A stretch of 64,000 nt of DNA from Pandoraea sp. (lineage in GTDB: Bacteria; Pseudomonadota; Gammaproteobacteria; Burkholderiales; Burkholderiaceae), in assembly GCF_004297875.1 (NCBI RefSeq), contig NZ_SCSK01000035.1, positions 248,001-312,000 on the forward strand. Direction: 5' to 3'. Both the position numbers and the translations under genes were made by a program. This document shows, one piece after another, positions 32,865-43,300 of this stretch (position 1 is its first letter; each line of letters starts with the position of its first letter). The notes beneath the pieces were generated by a model. That model searched no databases. It saw only the letters and a program-made list of their open reading frames with translations, and had not been told where the DNA came from.

Positions 32865-34793
32865 TTATTCTGTCTCCAACGCGTCATTCTGTGCGGCGGT
32901 GCGCAGGGTAACGATGAACTCGGCCCCGCCGTCCCAATTGGCTCCTCTGAGGGTACCGCCGAATTCGCGCAAAATGCCCGCCGAAATCGCCAGCCCCAGG
33001 CCAAGCCCTGCTCCCTGGGCCTTGGTGGTGAAAAATGGCTCGAACAAATGCGCCTGCGCCGCCTCGCTCAGTCCATCGCCAGTATCCCGCACGGTGATGG
33101 TCGAGCGCTCGCCATCGGTTCGGACGATAACGCTCAGTTGCCGATGCTCGCTGTGCGCCATGGCATCGAGCGCATTGGCGAACAGGTTGACCAGCACCTG
33201 CTCGAGCCGATTGGCGTCGGCCAGCACATGGATCGGGGCCGACGGCCTATCGTAGTCGAGCGTCACCGACTCCTTGCGCAAGCGGGGCTCGATCAGGAAC
33301 AGCGCGTTCGAGATCGCGGTATCGACCGATACCGCACGCATGTCGGGCGGCGACTTGCGCGCGAAACGCTTGAGCTGCGCGGTGATCTTGCCCATGCGCT
33401 CGATCAGCTCGCTGATCATGCGCAGATTGTCCTGCGTCTCGCCGGTGCGGCCGCGCTCGAGAAACATCAACGCGTTGTCCGACAAGGTGCGCAACGCCGC
33501 CAGCGGCTGGTTCAACTCGTGCGTGACGCCGGCCGACATCTGGCCCAGCGCCGCCATTTTGCCGGCCTGCACCAGTTCTTCCAGCGTCGCCTTGAGCGTC
33601 TCCTCGGTCTGCTTGTGACGGGTGATCTCGCTGCGCAAGCTGTTGTTCAAGCGACTCAATGCCTCGGTACGACGCGCAACCTTGCGCTCGAGCTCATCGT
33701 TCAGGCGCTGCAGGGTCTCTTCCATCGCCAGCCGCTGGGAAATGATGCGCCGGCGCTGCAACACGTACAGCACGGCGATCGACACGAACGCCAGCCCCAA
33801 CGCGGTATCGAACGCGGCGTTGCGCGCCGCCACGCGCGCGGCGGTGATGTTGGAGAGGATCATGATGTGCCAGTCGGTGCCGGATACCGGCCGGCTCACC
33901 AGCAAATATTCTGGCCGGAACGGATTCGAGGCGCTGGCGGCAAAGCGGCTGTGGGCCGGCAAGGCGACGATGCTGGCGTTCTCGCTGAGCCGGTCGATCT
34001 GGCGCAGTCCGATCAGCTCGAGCGCGCCGGGCGCGTTGTATTGACGGGTCGCGGCAATCTCCTCGCGCGCTTGCGGCGCAAGAGGATGCAGGGCCTTGAA
34101 TTTCCAGCCGGGAAACGAGGTCAGGAACACCACTCCATTGGCATCGGCCACCATCACCGTCTCGGTGCTTTGCTTCCATACCTGCTCGACTTTATCGAGG
34201 TCGATCTTGGCGGTGGCTACGCCGATCGGCTTGCCGCCAGCATAGATGCGCTCGGCATAGAAGTAGCCGGCCTGCTTGCTGGTGGTGCCAAGGCCGTAGA
34301 ACGTGCCGCGACCGTTTTTCATCGCATCGATGAAGTACGGCCTGAACGAAAAATTGGCCCCCACGAAGCTGATGGGTGTGTTCCAGTTGCTCGCCGCCAG
34401 GGTGGTCCCCTGCAGATCCATCACATACAGCGTGTTGGTGCGCGCATCGGCATTGACAGCCGCCAGATAACGATTGACCTTGTCGATCAGCACCGGATCG
34501 TTCGGGTGCTGCAACAAGGCGATCACATCCGGGTTGAGATTGAGCAGCCCGGTCAGGTAGTCGTAGCGCGCGATCGCGCCAGTCACCGCGCTCTCGTAAA
34601 TGTCCAGCCGATGCTTCGCGCTGTCGCGCATATCGCCGATCTCGGTACGTTCGGCGTACAAATAGACACGCCACGCGCCAGTCGTGATCAACGACAGCAG
34701 CAGGACGACCTTGATCCCCTGGATCACCCACGGACGGGCCGACAGCCTGGCGGCCAGCCGCCCGGCGCGCGAGGCTTGCGTCGATGGAGTCAT
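32865..34793 (-). CDS. DctB-like membrane sensor histidine kinase
   Basis: A 642-residue kinase. Helix IQGIKVVLLLSLITTGAWRVYLY precedes a large periplasmic double-PDC sensor domain with DctB-family signatures (RYDYLTGLL, NFSFRPYF, GLGTTSKQAGYFYAER). A second helix around LGLAFVSIAVLYVLQRRRI and a coiled coil follow. The phospho-acceptor is in VTHELNQPLAALRTLSDNAL, the N box in LVNLFANALDAM, and the G boxes are DTGDGLSE and GLGLGLAIS. DctB proteins sense C4-dicarboxylates, and these motifs suggest a related acid. The start at 34793 (MTPSTQASR) is preferred over the frame to 34904. Confidence 0.92.
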   Translation of the reverse strand: MTPSTQASRAGRLAARLSARPWVIQGIKVVLLLSLITTGAWRVYLYAERTEIGDMRDSAKHRLDIYESAVTGAIARYDYLTGLLNLNPDVIALLQHPNDPVLIDKVNRYLAAVNADARTNTLYVMDLQGTTLAASNWNTPISFVGANFSFRPYFIDAMKNGRGTFYGLGTTSKQAGYFYAERIYAGGKPIGVATAKIDLDKVEQVWKQSTETVMVADANGVVFLTSFPGWKFKALHPLAPQAREEIAATRQYNAPGALELIGLRQIDRLSENASIVALPAHSRFAASASNPFRPEYLLVSRPVSGTDWHIMILSNITAARVAARNAAFDTALGLAFVSIAVLYVLQRRRIISQRLAMEETLQRLNDELERKVARRTEALSRLNNSLRSEITRHKQTEETLKATLEELVQAGKMAALGQMSAGVTHELNQPLAALRTLSDNALMFLERGRTGETQDNLRMISELIERMGKITAQLKRFARKSPPDMRAVSVDTAISNALFLIEPRLRKESVTLDYDRPSAPIHVLADANRLEQVLVNLFANALDAMAHSEHRQLSVIVRTDGERSTITVRDTGDGLSEAAQAHLFEPFFTTKAQGAGLGLGLAISAGILREFGGTLRGANWDGGAEFIVTLRTAAQNDALETE

Positions 34794-34981
34794 AGGATTT
34801 CGTTCATGTGAATCGTGCCGCGGCGGTCTCCGGTATGCGTTTTTGTACGGCGGCCATGTCGTCTTCTGGAGGCGGCGGCGCCGGCGCCCGCGCGCTGCGA
34901 GCATGGGCTTCGTGCGCTATTATAAAGTCAGTGTCATGCCACTGCGCCGGCCGCGCGCGCCCCCCCCATCCCAGGAGTCCA

Positions 34982-35836
34982 ATGATGATGAATCGAGACA
35001 ACCCCGTTTGGCTGATCACCGGTTGTTCCGGCGGCTTCGGCCGCGAGCTGGCCAGACAGGTGCTCGCGCGTGGCTGGCGCGCGGTTGTCACCGCGCGCCA
35101 CAGCGCCACGGTCGCGGATTTGCTCGAAGGGCACGCAGATCGAGCGCTGGCGCTCGATCTGGATGTGACCGACCGGCGACAGATCGATCACGCGGTGACG
35201 CAAACGTTGCGGTGCTTCGGACGCATCGACGTGCTCGTCAACAATGCCGGCTACGGCTATCTCGCGGCGATCGAGGAAGGCGAGGACCATGCCGTGCGCG
35301 CGATGTTCGAGACCAATGTATTCGGCCTGGTCGACATGACCAAGGCCGTGCTCCCCGCAATGCGCGAGCAGCGCAGCGGCCTGGTGATCAACATTTCCTC
35401 GATCGGCGGGCTGCGCAGTGCTCCCGCCATTGGCTATTACAACGGCACCAAATACGCGGTCGAGGGCATTTCGGAAGCGCTCTTCTACGAGCTCAAGCCG
35501 CTGGGCATCGACGTGCTGATCGTCGAGCCGAGCGGTTTTCGCACCAACTGGGCGGGCGCCTCGCTCAAGCAGTCGGCCACGCACATCGACGACTACGCCG
35601 ACACGGCCGGCGCGCGCCGCCGCCAGACCATGGGCCGCAGCGGGCATCAGCCGGGCGATCCGGTGCGCGGCGCGCAAGCGATCATCGAGGCGGCACTGTC
35701 GGACACGCCGCCGCTGCGGCTGCTGCTGGGCAAGGACGCCCTCGAACTCGCGCACAAGAAGCTGGAAATGCTGCGCAACGATTTCGATGCATGGCAAAGC
35801 GTCACGCTGGCCGCCGATTTTCCGCCCGGCGAATAA
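34982..35836 (+). CDS. Short-chain dehydrogenase/reductase
   Basis: A classical SDR of 284 residues. Cofactor motif TGCSGGFGRELARQ, NNAGYG, then catalytic Ser in INISSIGG and Tyr/Lys in YYNGTKYAVEG. The extended C-terminus is usual in the SDR group active on hydrophobic alcohols or ketones. AGGAG lies just before three consecutive ATG codons (34982, 34985, 34988), and the second has the best spacing. It is divergent from the sensor kinase gene; a TATTAT hexamer around 34918-34923 could be its -10. Confidence 0.88.
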   Translation: MMMNRDNPVWLITGCSGGFGRELARQVLARGWRAVVTARHSATVADLLEGHADRALALDLDVTDRRQIDHAVTQTLRCFGRIDVLVNNAGYGYLAAIEEGEDHAVRAMFETNVFGLVDMTKAVLPAMREQRSGLVINISSIGGLRSAPAIGYYNGTKYAVEGISEALFYELKPLGIDVLIVEPSGFRTNWAGASLKQSATHIDDYADTAGARRRQTMGRSGHQPGDPVRGAQAIIEAALSDTPPLRLLLGKDALELAHKKLEMLRNDFDAWQSVTLAADFPPGE

Positions 35837-35926
35837 CGGCTGACCGATGCCATCAACGCCGCGCGCGGTCACGGCCGCGCCGGCTCGCCATCTCATCTTT
35901 CGAAAATTCAATTAACGGGAAAGCAT

Positions 35927-36913
<987 letters not shown>

Positions 36914-36955
36914 GAAAAACGGGGGAAGAGAGACTGTCGGGCGGGTAAATTGGGC

Positions 36956-37030
36956 TGGTCCCCCCGACAGGAATCGAACCTGTATCTAGCGCTTAGGAGG
37001 CACTCGTTCTATCCATTGAACTACGGGGAG
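36956..37030 (-). tRNA. tRNA-Arg (anticodon CCT)
   Basis: The minus strand folds as a full cloverleaf: 7-bp acceptor stem (CTCCCCG with CGGGGGG), D arm GTTC...GAAC, anticodon stem AGTGC/GCGCT with loop CTCCTAA (anticodon CCT), T arm ACAGG-TTCGATT-CCTGT, discriminator A and encoded CCA (36956-36958). It reads AGG codons. It is close to tRNA-Arg(CCT) of other proteobacteria. Confidence 0.95.
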
Positions 37031-37333
37031 AGCACATCTTCCACTGGATAGCGCGGAGCCCCGATCAACGGGGCTTTCATCATATCCAGCCTGGGTTTCC
37101 GGCATATTTGCTCCACCCTAAATGAAGCGCCGTGACCCATGGTGCAACGCCGTGAAGCGTCATCGCCGCAGTGGGTTCGCCAGATTTCATCTGGCAGCGA
37201 ACCCGGCCTGGCCGGCAACTGGCGCAGTTTACCAGATGCGCGATCCGTGCTGCCTGATTTCTACGCCGACATCGCTGGCGCGCAACGGGGCGTCGATCGA
37301 CAAGGAGATGCTGTTCTCCGTGAGTTCGGTTAC
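37031..37333. other. 303-base gap between tRNA-Arg and the giant gene
   Basis: No convincing gene. It contains hairpin AGCCCC/GGGGCT near 37060-37080 followed by TTT on the plus strand, and a second hairpin at 37173-37204 (arms GGGTTCGC and CAGAT, three-base bulge, TTC loop) downstream of the giant gene's stop. Neither has a strong T-run. No repeat of the tRNA 3' end was seen. Confidence 0.45.
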
Positions 37334-40300
37334 CTAAACGACCTGCGTATTCGGCGCGGGGGTGAAACGATACCAGCTGCCGTCTCCGGTCATATTGACT
37401 GTCTGGTCTTCGCCGAGGCTCAGCGCAAAGTCGGGTGCGAGCACCTCCGAGCCAAGGATGTCGGCCAGCTGTTGCGCGTAGGCTTGCGGCCCGCCGAAGC
37501 CCGCATAGTCGGACGCCAACAGAACTGGCAAACGCCGCAGACTGCCCCCGTCGAGATTGATGTCGTGCGCGAGCCGATCCGGAGACAGCTCGTCACCGTT
37601 CTGGTCGAACACGGTCCCGGCGTGTGCGCCAAGCGCCTGCACCGTGTAGTAAGCATCGGGCCCGCCCGGCACAGGCAAGCGCGCGGGGATCCAGCTCGGC
37701 AGATAGCTCAGGTTTGGACTGGACAGCGGCGCGTCGCGCCACGGCACCTCGACGCGCAGCGGCAGCATGCCCGGCGTGCCCGCATTGCGTAGTTGGGCCA
37801 CGAGAGACAGGCTCCCGTACTTATCGGTCTCGAACCGGAACTGTTCAACATCCAGCCCCCAGGCGCCCAATGCGCGCGTCAGCGAGATCGCCAGAGGTGT
37901 TTGCGCCGGATCGGTGCCGTTCGCGAAAGCGTCCTCCGTCAGCTGGTTGGTCACGCCATCGACTACGATCCGGCCGCCTGGCGCCGGCGCAAGATTGAAG
38001 TGATCCAGCAACGACACCAGCAGGCGGCTGCCGGTGCCCTTCGGCAAATCACCGCGATAGAAAGAGAGAATGTCGGTCGCCCGCGCCCAATTGTCGGATC
38101 GCGCGCCTTCGCGGTGATCTACCGCGACATAAAGACCGGCGACGTCGTCAGCACCCGGATACGCTGTCAGCCATGACTCCTCGCTACGCCCATATTCCAA
38201 TCCCAGATCGGCGTGCTCCTGGGGACCGAACGGCATGGCCCAGCCGGGGGTGTCGGCGGTCGAAACATTGACGGGCCGCACCAGTGAACCGACATCGCTG
38301 CCGTGCGCCGCTGGTTTCAGTTGCGCGGCCAATGCCAGCGCGGTGTCCTCCGATACGCCGGCATCGAGCAGCGCGTTCTTCATCCTGACAGGATCAAGCG
38401 CGCTGACGGCGGCTTGTGTGCCTGTCGCCGAACCCGCCGCCCGCGTATCGCCATCCTTCACGATTGGCAGCGACGGGTAAAAACGCGAGAAGCGCAGATC
38501 CCCGGTGTCGATGATCGAATACTGCTGCTCACGCCAAGACGCCAACTCCGCTCCGTTTTGCCATTCCTCCCTCGGCGCGACACGCACGTCGACCGAATAG
38601 CCACCTTCGTCCTGCAACAGATAATAGATGACCGGACTGTTCGCCGCGATCGTGTGAAAACCCGCATCGACCGGCTTGCCGCGCATCAGCGGATATAACT
38701 GCTGCAAGGCATCGGTGACCCGCTGAATGACCGGCGCCAGTATCATTTGACCGCCACCTTCGTCAGTCTGCGCGCCCGGTCCGCACGAATAGAACAGGAT
38801 CGGCGCCTTGCCGTCCCATCCCGCGCCGATGATCAACGCCGCTTCGTCCTCGGGCGTCAACGTCTGCGCCGGGTCATGATAGAAGAACTCGTTCGGGTTC
38901 GCGTGCTGACTCACGACGAAATAACCCGGCGGCGCCGGCAGCAGCAACGGGTTGGGGTTGCCCGATCGATCGCGGCCGACCATCCAGTTCTCCAGAAACG
39001 TATCGAGAGTGACATACACCGGGAGATCCGGCTCGCGGCGGGGATAGCTCGCGAGTTGCGTGCGGCCACCGCCGGCCGATGCGTTAATGGCGTCGATGTC
39101 ATTGCCGCGAATGAGCGGCTTGCCCGCTTCGAAGTTGCCGGGATACGCAACCGATACGTTGCCCTCGTAATCGTCCATGAACCTTGCCACCCAGCGATTC
39201 CCAGCGGTATCGCGGTAGGCGCTCGCAACGGTCTGGCCCGAGCCGTCGACGACCGCAACGGTGGGGTTCGATTGATTTCCAATATTGTTTGCGCCGTATT
39301 GCCCGCCGCTTGCTCCGGGTTGCCGTGACGCATCGATCGTCCGCGCGAGCGCATCGAGTTCGTCGACGTGTTCGGTGTCTCCCGCCGGGTCATCGAGGGC
39401 GTAGTGCGTGCCCGCGAGCCGCCCGCCGCTGTTCAGCAACCCCGTGATAAGTTCGTCCATCACGGCACCGTTCTGACGCACGTCATCCGGCACGAGCCAA
39501 CCGCCGGTCGCGGCGTCGATCTCGACTGCGGGTTTTGTCCCCGCACGCCCTTCGAACGGGTACGCAAAGCGGATCGGCATTGCACACCGGGGGTTGACGT
39601 CGATCTGGTCCGGAGTCAACGGCAATCCACCCGGCCGGATCGTCGCGATTACGCTTTGCGGCGGCACAACGCCGTCCACGCCCACCGCGCTGCTGTCGAC
39701 GATCGCGACGCCGTGCGACTCATTGGCTATCCAGCGAGCTTCGCCCAACGAACCGTAGGATGAACTCAAACCGTGCTGCGCCGGGTCTTGAGCATCTGGT
39801 GCGAACACGCCGTAAGTCACCCCCTCGATGCGGCCGTACGAACGCAGCACGGCAGATATCACCTTCGCCAGCGCGACGGGATTGGCGCGGGTTTCGGCGG
39901 GGATCTCGTAGCTGCGCATCGGCGGCGCGACAGGCCACTCCGCCGGCTGGTTGCGCGCCGGCGGTTGGGTCGGCACATGCGCGTCCCCGCTGCTCGGCCC
40001 CAGCGACATTGGAACCGCTATGGCGCCCCCCGGCGGGTCCGTCAAACCGGCGCCGGGCTCATCGGCCTTGACGATCGGCAGCGACGGATAGAACCGCGAG
40101 AAGCGCAGGTCTCCGGTGTCGATGATCGACACCTGCCGCTGACTCAGCCAGGTCGCCACGGCCGGCGAGTTCTGCCAAGCCTCCTGCGACGCGACGTGGA
40201 CCTCCGTCGCATAGGGAGCGACGTTCGCGCTGGATACCGTATCAATATCAACCAGACTGTTCGCCGCGATGGTGTGAAAGCCTGCGTCGACCGGCTTGCC

Positions 40301-43300
40301 GCGCATCAGCGGGTACAACCGCTGCAAGGCATCGGTGACCCGCTGGATGACCGGCGTCGGAATCAGTTGATCGCCGCCTGGGTCGATCTGCGTGCTCGGC
40401 GCGCACGAGTAAAACAGGATCGGTGCCTTGCCGTCCCACCCCGCGCCGATGATCAGCGCCGCTTCGGCTTCGGGTATCAACACCGCGTCGGAGCGATTGA
40501 CGAACCCAATCGGGTTCGAATGCTGCTCGACAATGAAATAACCCGGCGGCGCGGGCAGCAATGAGGCGTTGCCCGATTCGTCGCTGCCGGGTACCCGGTT
40601 CTGCGGATCCGTATTGGCGCTGGAAACCACAGAGAGATCGGCCCCGCGGCGTGGATAACTCGCGAGTTGCGTGGGGCCATCTCCGGTCAACGCATTGATG
40701 GCGTCAATGCCATTGCCGCGAATCAGCGGCTTGCCCGCTTCGAAATTGTCGGGATACGCGACCGATACGTTTGCGCTGTAATCGCCCAGGAAGCCAGCTA
40801 GCCAACGGTTCCTGACTGGATCGCGGTATAGCGTCGCAACCATGCGGCCCGAGTCGTCGACGATCGCAGCGAGGCGGGGCCGATACCTGTTGTTGTTTGC
40901 GTCGCCTTGTCCGCCGCTCGATCCCTGCTGGGGTGACGTATCGATCGCCCGCGCGAGGGCATCGAGGTTGCCGAAGTGTTCGACTTCATCGGCTTGATCG
41001 CCGATCGCGTGCGCCGGATCGATGCGCCCCTTCGGGCTGAACAGCGCGTAGTGGGTGCCCGCGAGCCGCCCGCCGCTGTTGAGCAGTCCGGTAACGAACT
41101 CGTTCATCAGCGGGGCATTCTGACGCACTTCGCCAGGCACGAGCCAGCCGCCTGTGGCTGGATCGATCTCGACCGGGGGTGGCGCGCTCGCGCGCCCTGC
41201 AAACGGATACGAAAAGCGAATCGGTTTCACGTAACCGGTGTTGATGCCGATCTGCTTCGGGCCCGGCGAGAGTCCTCCCGGCCCGACCGTCGCGATCACA
41301 TCTTGCGGCAGCACCTGGCCGTTCTGGCCCACCGCACTGCCATCGACCATCGCAACGCCATACGACGGCGACGCATTCGCGACCATGCGCGCGTCGGCCA
41401 GCGAGCCGTAGCGCGTCGGCGGTAGCGCATTGCGGCTGGCCAGATCGATCTCTTCCAGCAGTTTGTCAGCCTGCGTCGCGGTTTGCGAGGCATTGGACGA
41501 ATTCAAGCCGCGCTGCGCCGGGTCGAGATCATTCGAGTACACGACGTACGTTGCCCCGTCGATGCGGCCATGCGTGCGCAGCACGAGCGACATGACCGTC
41601 GCCAGCTCGAGTGGATTGGAGCGCGTTGCTGCGGGGATCTCATAGCTGCCCGGTGGTGGCGCGGCGATGCTGGACACCTGCGCCGTCAGGGCGCGTGCCG
41701 TCTCGTCCGAAACGCCGACGCTGCGTAATGCCGGGTGGAGTTCAGCGGGATTGATTCCGGCGATCGCCTGCAGCGTGGTCGGCGATGGATACTGATCCAG
41801 CACGCCGGAATGCAGCGGGTTGGCCAGGTCCATCAAGCCTTGCCGCCACCCGTCCTCGGGCGTCACTGGAACGGAGGGATTCAGGTCATACGCCGCCGGC
41901 ACCCCGCCCTGCCCGCCCCCCGCCGCCCGCTTCCCCGGTGGCAGCGTTAGTAAGGCATCCTGCAGATTGAGCGCGTTCGGCTTGACGAAGCTGTGCAACC
42001 CTCCTTGATTGCCATGCGCCCCATCCCTCCCGCCGATGCCAGCGACCGCGTCCTGCCCCTGCTCGCTTTGCTGCCCCTGTCCGCTCTGGTTCTGTCCTGT
42101 CTGGTTCTCCAGCCTGGCGATCACGTTGCCCGCCACGCCCATCGCCGCGGCTTGAGTGATTTCCCCGCTCCCCCGCGGCGTGAATGCCTCGCCCGGCGCG
42201 CCCACCGCAGGCACCATCGCGGCGTTCGGGTTGCTCGCCGCCAGCGCGTTGCGCTGCGACACAATGGTCTTGTCCACCGCGAAAGGCACCAGATTCATTG
42301 CCATCTGCGCGGCCTGCCACCACTTCTGCCCGCTCGAGAGCGCACTCCAGTTCTGCACCAGCGAGGCGCCCTGCTTGAGCGACATGTATCCGCCGCCGGC
42401 CATCGCCGGCAGATTCGTCAGTCTCGCCGCCCCCTCCCAACTGCGCGCGCTCGCCCTGACCGCGTCCACCGCCGCCGGATCGGCCCCCGCCTGTTCCATG
42501 CCGTTCGCCAGCGCCGCCACCCGTGCACCCTTGAACGCGAGCCCGCTGGCGCCCATGGCCACCAGGCTCACCGTCCCTGTCATCCAGTCCTGCGTGGCCT
42601 TGCCGCCGGCGAACGGGTTGATCGCCTGGCCGTGCTCGCCGAGGTTGGCCAGATCGTCGAACGAGCGATACGCGCCCCATCCCATGCCCGCCGCCATCAC
42701 CCCCAGCAGCGATGCCCCCGCAACCGAGCCCACCCCGGTAAACATCAGCCCCACGCCAGCCGCGACGGTGGCCACCGTCGCGATGCCGTCCATCGCGCTC
42801 TCCACTTCCTGACCGAAGCTGGTCTTGTGCGAAGCCACTTCGGCGTAGCTCGCGCTGGCATTGCCGCTGGCGCCGGCGCTGCTGCCCGGGCTGTAGCTCG
42901 CCAGTTCGATGTCCGATCCGGGCGCCGCGTTGCCGTTCTTGAGCCATGTGGGCACATACAGCTTGCCCCCGGCCAGCGCGTTGCTGTGCTGGTAGTCGTT
43001 CAGATTGTCGTACCGCCACCCCCGGTCGTCGATCAGTTTGGTGTGACCGTCCCGGTCTTTTGCGCTGAAGAGCGCCGAGGGGCTCGCACCCACCCCGTTT
43101 GATGCGTAGAACGTGGGGATCAGGCTCACCGTAAGCACCGCCCCGGTGCCGCCCGCACTGCTCTGACCAGGCAGGCTCACGCCCGCCGTCGTTTGCAGCT
43201 CCTTGGCGATCGGATTCACGATCTGCTGCAATTTCGGGTTGTGCGCGTACAGGTTTTCGCCCTGATACGTCCCGATGCTGATCTGGTGCAGCAGCGCGCC

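Noticed and set aside
37060..37080. AGCCCC/GGGGCT hairpin as terminator of the giant gene
   Set aside because: On the minus strand it is not followed by a T-run; on the plus strand only three T's follow and no gene directly precedes it.
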